Source: Sphingomonas sp. (GTDB lineage Bacteria > Pseudomonadota > Alphaproteobacteria > Sphingomonadales > Sphingomonadaceae). Taken from it: a stretch of DNA of 64,000 nt. Below are positions 1 to 10,514 of this stretch, piece by piece; within the stretch, counting starts at the first letter, position 1; each line of letters opens with the position of its first letter. The translations under genes and the position numbers were made by a program. The notes beneath the pieces are model-generated. The model was not told the origin of the DNA. It did no database searches and worked only from the letters and a program-made list of their open reading frames with translations. The stretch is taken from contig NZ_JANINP010000006.1 of assembly GCF_024508665.1 (NCBI RefSeq), forward strand, positions 682,001 to 746,000, read 5' to 3'.

Positions 1-233
1 ACCACCGCATATTCGTCCGGCTGGTTGCTCCGCTCGAACACCGCGCCCGCTTCGACGTCGCTATAGGCCACGATCATGGTCGCGCCGCGCGCATACCAGC
101 TATTGGCCAGCTCGGTCCGTTGCTGCGGCGGCTGCTCGTAAAAGCGCGCATAGCTGGCATGCCTGAAGCTTTTGGGGGAGGGGGCCTTTTGCGCGGTGGC
201 CAGCGTACTCCGCAAATCGTTCTGCCCGTACAT
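1..233 (-). CDS. Hypothetical protein, 5' part only (runs off the left edge)
   Basis: Open minus-strand frame from ATG at 233: MYGQNDLRSTLATAQKAPSPKSFRHASYARFYEQPPQQRTELANSWYARGATMIVAYSDVEAGAVFERSNQPDEYAV... Confidence 0.5.
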   Translation of the reverse strand, partial: MYGQNDLRSTLATAQKAPSPKSFRHASYARFYEQPPQQRTELANSWYARGATMIVAYSDVEAGAVFERSNQPDEYAV

Positions 234-474
234 CGGCGCTCCTCATCCAACATTGCTGCTATCGCAGCTTGGCTGTTATATAGCGCCGGATTTGCCGGTT
301 CGTCTAATTCCTAATCGCGGCCGGCCTGATACCCCTTAGGTATCGAAGTGACCGAGTTGAGACCCATAGCGTGATACTATCGTAACGGGCCAAAATTGGC
401 ATTGGACCTGCGAAGGGGGCGGGACAACATGCCGCCAAAGCACTGCCCGTGAGGGGCTTGGAGAGGAACTGGAC

Positions 475-2613
475 TTGGCGGACTCAGCGCAAGCTCTGTT
501 ACGAAGCTTACCGGCAACCGACACGCCGGCATCCTCCCTCGCACGTCTCCTCAAGCCGCGCTCGATCGCGATTGCCGGCGCCTCGCCCGATCCGGCGACG
601 ATGGGCGGTGTCGTCCTTGCCAATTGCGAACGCTTCGGCTTCGACGGACCGATCCACCTGATCAGCCCAACCCGCGACGAGATCAACGGTCGCCCCTGCG
701 TGAAGTCGGTCGACGCATTGCCCGAAGGCGTCGATGCCTTGGTGCTCAATGTGCCTCGCGCGGCGATCCTGCCCGCGGTCGAGGCGGCGGCGGCGCGCGG
801 CGTCGGCGGCTTGGTCGTCTTCGCCTCGGGCTTTGCCGAGGGCAGCGATGAGGGCCGCCGCGAGCAGGAAGAGATCGCTGCGGTTTGCAACCAGGCCGGC
901 ATGGCGCTGCTCGGTCCCAATTGCATGGGCTATGTCAATTATGCCGGCGGCGCGGCGCTGACTTTCGAACCCGCGCATCCCCAGCCGCTCGGCGATCGCC
1001 GCAACGTCGCAGTGGTCGCACAAAGCGGCGCGACCGCTTCGGGCATCCGCGCCGGCATGCTCGGTCGCGGCATCGCGGTATCGCTGTCGGTCGCCACGGG
1101 GAACGAAGCCGTGGTACATGCCAGCGATCTGATCGAGCTGATTGTTGCCGAGGGCACCGCCAATGCGATCGCGCTCTATGTCGAGCAGATCCGGAACCCG
1201 CAGGCATTCCTGCGCGCGGTCCGCAAGGCGCGCGCCGCCGGCGTGCCGGTGATCATGATGCACCCCGGCCGCAGCAAGCGCGGCCAGGAAGCGGCGCAAT
1301 CGCACACCGGCTCGATGGTCGGGGATTACGCGCTGATGCGTACTTCGGTCGAGAACGAGGCGGTCGTCGTCGTAGATACGATGGACGAGTTGTTCGACAC
1401 CGTCGCGATCCTCCACCGCTTCCCGACGCCCGGCACCGGCGCGCTGGGCGTCGTGACCAACTCCGGCGCGATCCGCGGCATGGCGTTCGACTTCGCCGAG
1501 GATATCGCGCTCCCGATCGCGGACCTGTCGGCCGAGACGCTGGAGCGAATTTCCACGCTGCTTCCCGCCGGCATGGAGATCGACAATCCGCTCGACGTCG
1601 GCACCACCGGCTTCACCAATGGCGGCATCTTCGGCCAGGCGACCGAGGCCATGCTCGCCGATCCCGCAGTCGGCGCGGTCCTCCTGCCGATGGCTGGCGG
1701 CGGCCCGTCGCAGCAGCGCTCGAAGGGCGACTCCATAATCCCGGTGGCGCTGACCGCTACCAAGCCCGTTGCGGTCGTCATCACCGGCGACGAATCGGCG
1801 CTCGATGCCGATTTCGTGGCGGCGATGCGCGCGAGCGAAACCCCGCTGTTCCGCTCGCCCGAGCGCGCGATGCGCGCCTTTGCCGCGGTCGCCCACTACG
1901 CGGCCGCGCTGGACAGCGTCAACGATCGCACTCCGGCCGCGACCGGCCTGACCGGCCTGGGCGCGCCCGGCGTGAAACCCGAATATGTCGGCAAGGATTT
2001 TCTGCGCCGCATCGGTGTCCAGGTCCCCGCCGGTGGCCTGGCCGCCACGGTCGATGACGCGCTCGCCATCGCCACCCGCATCGGCTTTCCGGTCGTGCTG
2101 AAGGCGCAGGCCGTGGCGCTGTCGCACAAGAGCGACGCCGGCGGCGTGATACTCAACCTGCGCGACGAAGCTGCGCTACGCGAGGGCTGGGCGACACTGA
2201 TGGCCAATGTCGGCGCGGTGACGCTCGACGGCGTCCTGGTAGAACAGATGTCCGCACCCGGGCTCGAACTCGTCGTCGGCGCGCGGAATCATCCCGAATG
2301 GGGGCCGTCGGTGCTCGTCGGCCTGGGCGGCGTGCTGATCGAGGCGCTCGACGCCGCGGAGCTGCTCCCCGCCGACATCTCGCATGCTCGCGCGGTCGAG
2401 CGCATCCTCGGGCTGCGCGGTGCCAAGATGCTTGGCGAATTCCGCGGCAAGCCGGCGCGCGACGTCGACGCCGTCGCCGATGTGGTGGTCAAGGTCGGTG
2501 CTGCGATGCGCGCCGGGCTCGCCATCGAAGAGATCGATATCAACCCGCTGATGGTGCTGGCCCAGGGCGAGGGCGCCGTCGCGCTCGACGCGTTGATCGT
2601 CACCGGCGCATAA
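475..2613 (+). CDS. ferA: Acyl-CoA synthetase, NDP-forming (acetate-CoA ligase family); feruloyl-CoA synthetase FerA-like
   Basis: CoA-binding domain (LLKPRSIAIAGASPDPATMGG), succinyl-CoA-ligase-like and ATP-grasp C-terminal regions; directly upstream of a hydroxycinnamoyl-CoA hydratase-lyase gene. Confidence 0.8.
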   Translation: MADSAQALLRSLPATDTPASSLARLLKPRSIAIAGASPDPATMGGVVLANCERFGFDGPIHLISPTRDEINGRPCVKSVDALPEGVDALVLNVPRAAILPAVEAAAARGVGGLVVFASGFAEGSDEGRREQEEIAAVCNQAGMALLGPNCMGYVNYAGGAALTFEPAHPQPLGDRRNVAVVAQSGATASGIRAGMLGRGIAVSLSVATGNEAVVHASDLIELIVAEGTANAIALYVEQIRNPQAFLRAVRKARAAGVPVIMMHPGRSKRGQEAAQSHTGSMVGDYALMRTSVENEAVVVVDTMDELFDTVAILHRFPTPGTGALGVVTNSGAIRGMAFDFAEDIALPIADLSAETLERISTLLPAGMEIDNPLDVGTTGFTNGGIFGQATEAMLADPAVGAVLLPMAGGGPSQQRSKGDSIIPVALTATKPVAVVITGDESALDADFVAAMRASETPLFRSPERAMRAFAAVAHYAAALDSVNDRTPAATGLTGLGAPGVKPEYVGKDFLRRIGVQVPAGGLAATVDDALAIATRIGFPVVLKAQAVALSHKSDAGGVILNLRDEAALREGWATLMANVGAVTLDGVLVEQMSAPGLELVVGARNHPEWGPSVLVGLGGVLIEALDAAELLPADISHARAVERILGLRGAKMLGEFRGKPARDVDAVADVVVKVGAAMRAGLAIEEIDINPLMVLAQGEGAVALDALIVTGA

Positions 2614-2629
2614 TTACAGGATCAGACAG

Positions 2630-3493
2630 ATGGAAACGACCATGGCAACCACCGAAGAAAAGCCCGTCCCCGGCGGTAACACCGTCCTCGTCCAGTTCGA
2701 GGACGGCATCGCCTGGGTCCATCTCAACCGCCCCGAAAAGCGCAACGCGATGAGCATGGAACTCGCGCGCGAGATGAACCAGGTGCTCGACGCGCTCGAG
2801 ATCGACGACCGCTGCTCGGTCATCGTCCTCACCGGCAGCGGCGAAGCCTTTTCGGCGGGTATGGATCTTCAGGGATTCTTCCGCGCTTCTGACGCGGTCA
2901 GTGATATCGAGCGCCATCGCGCCTATCGCGAGACCCGCGCCTGGCAGTGGCGCACCTTGATGTACTTCGCCAAGCCGACCATCGCGATGGTCAATGGCTG
3001 GTGCTTCGGCGGCGCCTTCACCCCGCTGATCTGCTGCGACCTGGCGATCGCCGATGAGAAAGCGGTGTTCGGCCTTTCCGAAATCAACTGGGGCATCATC
3101 CCGGGCGGCGTGGTCTCCAAGGCGATCTCGACGCTGATGGGCGATCGCGAGGCGCTCTATTATGTCATGACCGGCGAGAATTTCGACGGCAAGCGCGCCA
3201 AGGAACTCGGCCTCGTCAACGAAGCGGTGCCCGCCGACAAGCTCAAGGAGCGCACTCGCGAGCTCGCCAAGGTCCTTATCGACAAGAACCCGACGACGCT
3301 CCGCCAGGCGCGCATGGCCTATAAATATGCCCGCGAAATGAACTGGGAGCTGGCGGCCGAATATCTGACCGCCAAGGTCGATCAGACCACGTTCGTCGAT
3401 CGCGAAAAGGGCCGCGAAAAGGGCATGGTCCAGTTCCTCGACGAGAAGACCTACAAGCCCGGTCTCGGCAACTACAACCGCGAAGGGAAGTAA
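2630..3493 (+). CDS. ferB: p-Hydroxycinnamoyl-CoA (feruloyl-CoA) hydratase/lyase, crotonase family
   Basis: Crotonase fold signatures (NRPEKRNAMSMEL, SGEAFSAGMDL, GWCFGGAFTPLICCDLAIADEKAVFGLSEINWGIIPGG). Confidence 0.85.
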   Translation: METTMATTEEKPVPGGNTVLVQFEDGIAWVHLNRPEKRNAMSMELAREMNQVLDALEIDDRCSVIVLTGSGEAFSAGMDLQGFFRASDAVSDIERHRAYRETRAWQWRTLMYFAKPTIAMVNGWCFGGAFTPLICCDLAIADEKAVFGLSEINWGIIPGGVVSKAISTLMGDREALYYVMTGENFDGKRAKELGLVNEAVPADKLKERTRELAKVLIDKNPTTLRQARMAYKYAREMNWELAAEYLTAKVDQTTFVDREKGREKGMVQFLDEKTYKPGLGNYNREGK

Positions 3494-3498
3494 GCGCG

Positions 3499-3834
3499 AT
3501 GCGCCGACCCAGCGCCAAGAAGGGCGACGAACTGGGGGCAGTCGCCCCCGGCCTCGTCGAGATGACCGACCGGATTCTCTACAACGAGGTATGGGAGCGC
3601 AAGGAGCTGTCCAAGCGCGACCGCTCGCTGCTGACCGTCGCCGCGCTGATGACCGCCAACCGCCACCAGCAGCTCGAGGCGCATCTCGGCTTGGCGCTCG
3701 ATAACGGCGTTACCCAGGAGGAATTGGGCGAAGCGATGCTGCATCTCGCCTTCTACGCCTCCTGGCCCGCATCGATCACCGCCTCGCGGCTGCTGCTGAA
3801 CGTCATCCAGAAGCGTGAGGGCCAAGGCGACTAA
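3499..3834 (+). CDS. Carboxymuconolactone decarboxylase family protein
   Basis: 111 aa, AhpD/CMD-like: ELSKRDRSLLTVAALMTANRHQQLEAHLGLALDNGVTQEELGEAMLHLAFYASWPASITAS. Confidence 0.85.
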   Translation: MRRPSAKKGDELGAVAPGLVEMTDRILYNEVWERKELSKRDRSLLTVAALMTANRHQQLEAHLGLALDNGVTQEELGEAMLHLAFYASWPASITASRLLLNVIQKREGQGD

Positions 3835-3842
3835 ATTACAGG

Positions 3843-5459
3843 TCAGGTTTCCGGCGCGAGCGGTGGCAGGCCGCGAATCAAGTCCGAGGCGCGCTCGGCG
3901 ACCATGATCACCGCGGCGTTGATGTTGGCGCCCGGCACCGCCGGCATCACCGATGCGTCGACGACCCGCAGCCCGGATACGCCTTTCACCCGCAATTCGC
4001 TGTCCACGACCGCGCCGGGATCTTCCCCCATGCGGCAGGTGCCGCTCGGGTGCTGAGTGATCTTGAGGTTGTTACGGATAAAATCGTCGAGATCGGCGCC
4101 GCTGCCCGGCGCGATCTCTCTCTCGACCATTTCGCGCAGCGGCGATGCCGCGAAGATCTTGCGCACCGCTGCGATGCCCTCGCGGATATCGGCAAAGTCG
4201 GTGGGGGTGGAGAGCAGGTCGAGATCGATGCGCGGCTTGGCGAGCGGATCGGGCGAACGCAATTCGACCGTGCCGCGGCTCTCGGGATGCAATTGCATCA
4301 CCATGACCGACAGGACGTGGCTTTGCCGCTTGCCGAACGGATACCACAGCTTGGCATCGAGCCGCACCGGAAGGAACACCAATTGGATGTTGGGACGCTC
4401 GAGCTCGGGCCGCGTCCGCAGCATCTGCACGCCGCTGGTGATCTGGCTGGCGAAGGGGCCTTTCCCGGTCGCGATCCAGCGCAGTACCGACCATGCCGCA
4501 CGATCGAAGCGGAGCGCGCTGAGAAAGCTGGTCTCGCGGGCCGCGAAGGTCATGTAGACCAAGGGATGCTCGGACAGGTCGCGGCCGACCGCCGGCGCAT
4601 CGACCTCCACCGGAATGCCCAGCGCGTCGAGTTGCGCTGCCGGTCCGATTCCCGACAGCATCAGCAATTGCGGCGAATTATAGGACCCGCCGCTCAGCAC
4701 CACTTCCTTGCGCGCCCGTACCTGCGAGAGCCGGCCGTCCTGGCTGACTTCGACGCCGACGGCGCGCTTGCCCTCGATCCGCACCCGGGTCGCCTGCGCG
4801 CCCGACAGCACGGTTAGATTGGGCCGTTTCAGTGCTGGCTTGAGATAGGCGCGGGCCGTGCTGGCGCGCCGGCCCTTGCGGTCGACCGTCACCTCGCACC
4901 CCGAAAAGCCTTCCTGCTGGTCCCCGCTCAGGTCGTCGCTTTCGGCATAGCCCGCGGCGACCACCGATTGCCGGATCGGCGCCTGCAACAAGCGGCGGCC
5001 ATCGACCGGCGTAACGCTGAGCGGTCCGCTGTCGCCATGATATTTACCGGCGCCGCGCCAGCTGGTCTCCATCTTGCGGAAATAGGGCAGGACGTCGGCA
5101 TAGCTCCAGCCGCGAGCCCCCATCTGGGCCCAGCCGTCATAGTCGCCCGAATGGCCGCGCATGTAGATCATGCCATTCACCGAGGAGGAGCCGCCATGGA
5201 CGCGCCCGCGCGGCAGCGGCATCGATCGTCCCGCCACTTTGGCGTCCGGCTCGCTGGAATAGCCCCAGTCATAGACCGGATTGGCGGCGGTCATCATGAA
5301 GCCCAGGGGCATCCTGAACAGCCAATTGTCGTCCTTGCCGCCGGCTTCGATCAGCAGCACCGATTCCGTGCCGCTTTCGCTCAGCCGATTGGCGAGCACG
5401 CAGCCGGCCGATCCGGCGCCGACGACGATGTAATCAAATTCGCGCTCTCTCTCAGGCAT
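3843..5459 (-). CDS. GMC family FAD-dependent oxidoreductase (choline dehydrogenase-like)
   Basis: FDYIVVGAGSAGCVLANRLSESG N-terminus, GGSSSVNGMIYMRG, C-terminal HPSGTCRMGEDPGAVVDSELRVKGVSGLRVVDASVMP. Start chosen at MPEREREFDY; the ORF extends to 5561. Confidence 0.9.
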   Translation of the reverse strand: MPEREREFDYIVVGAGSAGCVLANRLSESGTESVLLIEAGGKDDNWLFRMPLGFMMTAANPVYDWGYSSEPDAKVAGRSMPLPRGRVHGGSSSVNGMIYMRGHSGDYDGWAQMGARGWSYADVLPYFRKMETSWRGAGKYHGDSGPLSVTPVDGRRLLQAPIRQSVVAAGYAESDDLSGDQQEGFSGCEVTVDRKGRRASTARAYLKPALKRPNLTVLSGAQATRVRIEGKRAVGVEVSQDGRLSQVRARKEVVLSGGSYNSPQLLMLSGIGPAAQLDALGIPVEVDAPAVGRDLSEHPLVYMTFAARETSFLSALRFDRAAWSVLRWIATGKGPFASQITSGVQMLRTRPELERPNIQLVFLPVRLDAKLWYPFGKRQSHVLSVMVMQLHPESRGTVELRSPDPLAKPRIDLDLLSTPTDFADIREGIAAVRKIFAASPLREMVEREIAPGSGADLDDFIRNNLKITQHPSGTCRMGEDPGAVVDSELRVKGVSGLRVVDASVMPAVPGANINAAVIMVAERASDLIRGLPPLAPET

Positions 5460-5673
5460 GCCGTCTTTCCGTCTTTCGGAAGCGCAAACGCCCCTGACGC
5501 ATGGTGATTTTGGGGCGCGAAAGCCCGTCGCGGCCCGGTCGATTGCGTTGTGACATGGCAAATAGCATTCGACAAGATATAATGTCGTTGGTTATGATGC
5601 ATCCTACAGGCGGAGCTTGGCGGACAAATGTCGACCGTCTTCCGAGCGTGAATTGGCAGAGAGGGGCCTTGAA

Positions 5674-7182
5674 ATGACGAGCGCGGCGACGCTGGAAAAA
5701 CCGCAAGTGCCCTCGCTGGACAAAGCGCAGGCCTTTGCCGCCAAGAAGCACAGATTGTTCATAGGCGGCCAGTGGGTCGATCCGCTCGAAGGCAAAAGCT
5801 TCGCCAGCCACAATCCGGCGACCGGCGCCAAACATGCCGATATCGCCGAAGCGAGCGCAGCGGATGTCGACCGCGCGGTGGCCGCCGCACGGGCAGCGAT
5901 GGACAATCCCGAATGGAGCGAGATGAAGCCGTCGCGCCGCGCGCGCCTCATCAATCTCCTCGCCGATGCGCTCGAAGCCAATATCGACGAATTCGCCGCA
6001 TTGGAGACGCTCGACAACGGCATGCCGGTGCGCGACGCCAAATTCTTCCACATTCCCCATGCGATCGAATCGCTGCGCTACAATGCCGGCTGGGCGACCA
6101 AGCTCAACGGCGAGACCATTGCCTTGTCCGGCATGGGTACCTGGCACGCGTATACGCTGCGCGAACCGGTTGGCGTCGTCGCCCAGATCGTCCCGTGGAA
6201 CGCGCCGCTCGCAATGGCCTGCGCCAAGATCGGGCCGGCGCTGGCCGCCGGTTGCGCCGTGATCCTCAAGCCCGCCGAGGAAACCTCGCTGACCGCGTTG
6301 CGCCTTGCGCATCTGATCGAGGAAATCGGCTTCCCTGCCGGGGTGTTCAATCTGTTGACCGGGTTCGGCGAGCCGGCGGGCGAGGCGCTGACCGCGCATC
6401 CCGGCGTCGACAAGGTCACCTTTACCGGCTCGACCGAGGTCGGCCGGCTGATCCTTCGCGCCGCCGCCGGCAACTTCAAGCGCGTCACGCTCGAGCTTGG
6501 CGGCAAGACCCCGGTCATCGTTCTGCCCGATGCCGATCCGCTCAAGGCGATCGAAGGCGCAGCGCGCGCGATCTTCACCAATGCCGGCCAGGTCTGCAAC
6601 GCCGGCTCGCGGCTGTTCGTCCATGAGCGTCATTTCGACCAGGTCGTCGAGGGCGTCGGCAAGATCGCCGAAGCGATGAAGCTCGGTTCGGGGTTCGACG
6701 CCGATACGGCCATGGGCCCGGTGATCTCGCAGACCCAGCGCGACCGCGTTCGCGGCTATGTCGAGAGCGGCGTATCGCAAGGTGCCACTCTGCATGCCGG
6801 TGGCCGCGAGATCGACGGCGAAGGATTCTTCGTCGCGCCGGCGGTCCTCACCGGCACCAGCGCCGATATGGCGGTGCGCCGGGAGGAGATTTTCGGCCCG
6901 GTATTGTGCGCGATGTCGTTCGCCGACCAGGATCTCGATCGCATCGCCGCCGATGCCAATACCAGTGACTATGGCTTGGGCGCGGTGGTGTGGACCAATG
7001 ATCTGTCCGCCGCGCACAAATTGGCGCGCAAGCTCAAGGCCGGCACCGTCCGGGTCAATGGCGGTGGACTCGACCCCGCATTGCCGTTCGGCGGCTTCAA
7101 GCAATCGGGCTGGGGCCGCGAGAACGGCCGCGAGGGCATCGACGCCTATACGGAGGTCAAGTCGGTGGCGATGGCGCTCTGA
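5674..7182 (+). CDS. Aldehyde dehydrogenase family protein (possible vanillin/aryl aldehyde dehydrogenase)
   Basis: VTLELGGKTPVIV, NAGQVCNAGSRLFVH, EEIFGPVLCAMSF, PFGGFKQSGWGRENG. Start chosen at MTSAATLEKP; the ORF opens at 5617. Confidence 0.9.
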   Translation: MTSAATLEKPQVPSLDKAQAFAAKKHRLFIGGQWVDPLEGKSFASHNPATGAKHADIAEASAADVDRAVAAARAAMDNPEWSEMKPSRRARLINLLADALEANIDEFAALETLDNGMPVRDAKFFHIPHAIESLRYNAGWATKLNGETIALSGMGTWHAYTLREPVGVVAQIVPWNAPLAMACAKIGPALAAGCAVILKPAEETSLTALRLAHLIEEIGFPAGVFNLLTGFGEPAGEALTAHPGVDKVTFTGSTEVGRLILRAAAGNFKRVTLELGGKTPVIVLPDADPLKAIEGAARAIFTNAGQVCNAGSRLFVHERHFDQVVEGVGKIAEAMKLGSGFDADTAMGPVISQTQRDRVRGYVESGVSQGATLHAGGREIDGEGFFVAPAVLTGTSADMAVRREEIFGPVLCAMSFADQDLDRIAADANTSDYGLGAVVWTNDLSAAHKLARKLKAGTVRVNGGGLDPALPFGGFKQSGWGRENGREGIDAYTEVKSVAMAL

Positions 7183-7251
7183 ACATTTGCCCAATGCGTT
7201 CGTGACGAATGCCGTTCGTTATAATTAAGCCACCGAGGTGGAGGGGTAATT

Positions 7252-8472
7252 TTGAAGAATAATCCGGGAATCGGAATCATCGGCGGTGGTATTGGCGGGC
7301 TGACCGCCGCGCTGGCGCTGCTGCGCAAGGGGTTCGACGTTACCGTGTTCGAACAGGCCAGCGTGCTGGCTGAAGTCGGGGCGGGGCTGCAGATCAGTCC
7401 CAATGGCGTTCGCGTGCTGTGCTCGATCGGGCTCGAGAAGGAGCTGCTCGCAATCTGCTTCGAGCCCGAGGGAAAGGAAATCCGCCTGTGGAATACCGGC
7501 GATACCTGGAAGCTGTTCGACCTCGGCGTTGAATCTTCGGTGCGCTACGGCTTTCCTTACGTCACCGTCCACCGCAACGATCTCCACCAAATTCTCGTCA
7601 AGGCTTTCGAAAAGGCATCGCCGGGCTCGATCCGCCTCGATCATCGCTGCTGCGATGTCGAGCAGAGCGCCAACGGAGTGACGCTGTCGTTCGATAACAA
7701 GCCGTCGGCGACGTTCGACGTCGTCATCGGTGCGGACGGCGTCCATTCGAAGACTCGCGAATTGCTGTTCGGCGCGGGCCCGGCGGAGTTTACCGGCATC
7801 GTCGCCTGGCGCGGCGTGATCCCCGTCGAATTGCTGCCCGAGCGGCTGACCCGCCCGGTCGGTACCAACTGGGTCGGGCCGGGTGGACACGTCATCCATT
7901 ATCCAATCCGCCGCGGCGAATTGATGAACTTCACGAGCGTCATCGAGCGCCGGGATTGGACCACCGAAAGCTGGTCGAGTGCCGGCACCAACCAGGAATA
8001 TCACGACGATTATCCCGGCTGGCACGCCGATGTGCACGCTTATATCTCAGCGATTCCGCAGCCGTTCAAATGGGCGTTGATCGCGCGTCCGCCGATGAAG
8101 GAGTGGGTCAATGGCCGCGTCGCTCTGCTCGGCGACGCTTGCCACCCGTCGCTGCCGTTCCTGGCGCAAGGCGCGGTGATGGCGCTCGAGGACGCGTGCA
8201 TCCTCGCTCGCGCCTTCGAGGAATTCGACACTATCGACGAAGCGCTCGACCGTTACCAACAGGCCCGCATTCCGCGCACCACGCGCGCGGTGATGGGCGC
8301 CTATGCAAATACCGAGCGCTTCCACAATCCGGCGCTTGCCGATCCGCGCAACGGCCAAGCCTATATCGACGAGCAATGGGCACCCGATAAGGTCGTCGAG
8401 CGCTACGAGTGGCTGTTCCGCTACGATGCCACCAAAGTGTCGCTGACCGACCCCGAAGCGGCGGGCGCCTGA
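7252..8472 (+). CDS. FAD-dependent aromatic monooxygenase (salicylate hydroxylase-like)
   Basis: GIGIIGGGIGGLTAALALLRKGFDVTVFEQ, DVVIGADGVHS, RVALLGDACHPSLPFLAQGAVMALEDACILARA. Confidence 0.88.
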   Translation: MKNNPGIGIIGGGIGGLTAALALLRKGFDVTVFEQASVLAEVGAGLQISPNGVRVLCSIGLEKELLAICFEPEGKEIRLWNTGDTWKLFDLGVESSVRYGFPYVTVHRNDLHQILVKAFEKASPGSIRLDHRCCDVEQSANGVTLSFDNKPSATFDVVIGADGVHSKTRELLFGAGPAEFTGIVAWRGVIPVELLPERLTRPVGTNWVGPGGHVIHYPIRRGELMNFTSVIERRDWTTESWSSAGTNQEYHDDYPGWHADVHAYISAIPQPFKWALIARPPMKEWVNGRVALLGDACHPSLPFLAQGAVMALEDACILARAFEEFDTIDEALDRYQQARIPRTTRAVMGAYANTERFHNPALADPRNGQAYIDEQWAPDKVVERYEWLFRYDATKVSLTDPEAAGA

Positions 8473-8473
8473 C

Positions 8474-9658
8474 ATGACGAGCGCAAAGACCCAATGGACG
8501 CGCCAGCCGCTGATCCTGTCCTTTCCGGACAATCCCAAGTTCAACGAGACCTACGGCTTTGCCGGCAATTCGGGCCATGTGAACCTCGAAGGCCAGTTGA
8601 TGCGCAGCCCGACCTCGACGGCGCGCACCGTCTATATCTTCATGCACCCGACCTCCGTGCTGCATCTGTTGCCGATGCCGATATCGCTCGCCGATGCCGG
8701 CCTCGACGTGCTGTGTGCCGCCAGCCGCTATCCGCGCAACGACGCGGCGCTGATCCAGGAAAAGGTCGCCATCGATCTCGGCAAGTGGATCGCCTATGCC
8801 CGCGAGGAGCTCGGCTATGAGAAGGTGGTCCTGCTCGGCTGGTCCGGCGGCGGTTCGCTGTCGCTCTTCTATCAGGCGCAGGCCGAGACGCCGACAATCA
8901 CCCACACCCCGGCCGGCGACCCGGTCGATCTGGTCAATGCGGGGCTGCAACCCGCTGACGGTGTCGTCTTCATCGCCGCCCATCTCTCGCGCGCCGAGAC
9001 GCTGACCGAATGGCTTGATCCCTCGGTGATCGACGAACTCGATCCCGACAAGCGCGATCCCGAGCTGGATATCTATTCGCCGGATTGTCCCAACCAGCCG
9101 CCCTATAGCGCCGAGTTCGTCGCGCGCTTCCGCGAGGCGCAACGCGCGCGCAACCGCAAGATCACTGCATGGGCGAAGGACATGCTCCAGACGCTCAAGG
9201 CGAAGGGGACCGCCGAGCAGGAACGCGCCTTCGTCGTTCACCGCACGATGTGCGACGTCCGCTGGTTCGATCCGACGGTCGATCCCTCCGATCGACGTGT
9301 CGGCTGGAGCTATATGGGCGATCCGATCGCGGTGAATGTCGGGCCGGTCGGCCTGGCGCGCTACACCACGCTGCGCTCATGGCTCAGCCAATGGAGCTAT
9401 GACGAATCCAACGCCAAGGGTCCGCTCAACGCCGCCAAGATCCACAATTCGCCGGTGCTCTTGATCGAGAATACCGCCGACGAAGCCGTGCCCGCGACGC
9501 ATAATCCGGCGATCTTCGCGGCGCTGGCCACGCCCGACAAGGAATATCTCCAGCTCAAGGGAGCAACGCATTATTATCTCGGCCAGCCCGAATTGCTCGC
9601 CCAGTGCATTCATGCGGTAATGGATTGGAGCCGGCGCAAGGGCCTGCTCGCGCAATGA
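8474..9658 (+). CDS. Alpha/beta hydrolase
   Basis: VVLLGWSGGGSLSLFYQAQ nucleophile elbow; C-terminal NTADEAVPATHNP and ATHYYLGQPELL. Confidence 0.8.
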   Translation: MTSAKTQWTRQPLILSFPDNPKFNETYGFAGNSGHVNLEGQLMRSPTSTARTVYIFMHPTSVLHLLPMPISLADAGLDVLCAASRYPRNDAALIQEKVAIDLGKWIAYAREELGYEKVVLLGWSGGGSLSLFYQAQAETPTITHTPAGDPVDLVNAGLQPADGVVFIAAHLSRAETLTEWLDPSVIDELDPDKRDPELDIYSPDCPNQPPYSAEFVARFREAQRARNRKITAWAKDMLQTLKAKGTAEQERAFVVHRTMCDVRWFDPTVDPSDRRVGWSYMGDPIAVNVGPVGLARYTTLRSWLSQWSYDESNAKGPLNAAKIHNSPVLLIENTADEAVPATHNPAIFAALATPDKEYLQLKGATHYYLGQPELLAQCIHAVMDWSRRKGLLAQ

Positions 9659-10455
9659 CCGCGACGCCGGCCAGCGAGCAGGCGATTGCCGGCGCGCTGG
9701 CCGAGCTGGTCGGCGCGATCGGCGGCACCGCTTTTCCCGGCAGGTTCTTGAGTGCCATGCGCGCGCTCGCGGGCGTGGAGCTGTGCTCGGCCTTCCGCTG
9801 CGATCGCGGTCAGCCCATCGAATTGCTGTTCGCCGAGGGCACACCGCCCACGCCCGATTTCCCGATGCGCGCCTCGCTCGATTATGCCCGCAACTACTGG
9901 CGTTCGGACCACGAGATCAGCCGGCTTGCCCGCTCGGCGCGGGCCCGTCCGGTGGTCGTACGCAAGCGCGCCAGCGACATCGCCGATCCTGCCTGGCGCG
10001 CAGCCTGCTACGATCGGGCCGGGGTCGCCGAGCGGCTGTCGATCGTCGGGTCCGGTACGTCGACCCTCATCGCCAACGGCTATCGCACTGCCGCCCACGC
10101 GCCCTTCGCGACCGACGACATTGTCCGGCTCGAAACCTATGCCGCTCTGCTGATGGCCGCGGTCGAGCGCCACCAGCGCGTCGCCACCTCGATGTTCGAC
10201 GAGACGGCCTTGGTCCAGTCGTTGATGGGATTGGACTTCGGCCTCAGCATTCGCGAGGCCGAGATTTCGGCCGCGATGATTCTCGGCGAAACCCAGGACG
10301 AGATCGCCGCGCGCACCCGCCTTTCGCATGGCAGCGTCGTTACCTATCGCCGCCGCGCCTATGGCAAACTGGGGGTCGCCAACCGGCGCGACTTGCTGCG
10401 CCTGCATCGCCGCCTGGTCGGCGGCGAAATCCCTTCCTCCCTCGCTGCGACTTAG
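9656..10455 (+). CDS. LuxR-type (C-terminal HTH) transcriptional regulator
   Basis: C-terminal LSIREAEISAAMILGETQDEIAARTRLSHGSVVTYRRRAYGKLGVANRRDLLRL; ATGA overlap with the upstream hydrolase. Confidence 0.8.
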
Positions 10456-10514
10456 ATATCATACAGGCTTATAAACAGGATCGCGCCGAGCGGCCGAATA
10501 ATCGGGAGTAGGGG

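Noticed and set aside
508-2127. Long antisense ORF (539 aa) opposite ferA, and similar long Arg/Ala/Gly-rich ORFs elsewhere (e.g. 5452-7194, 14229-15929, 53581-54846)
   Set aside because: Low-complexity compositions typical of antisense frames in high-GC DNA; the opposite strand has a clear homologous gene in each case.
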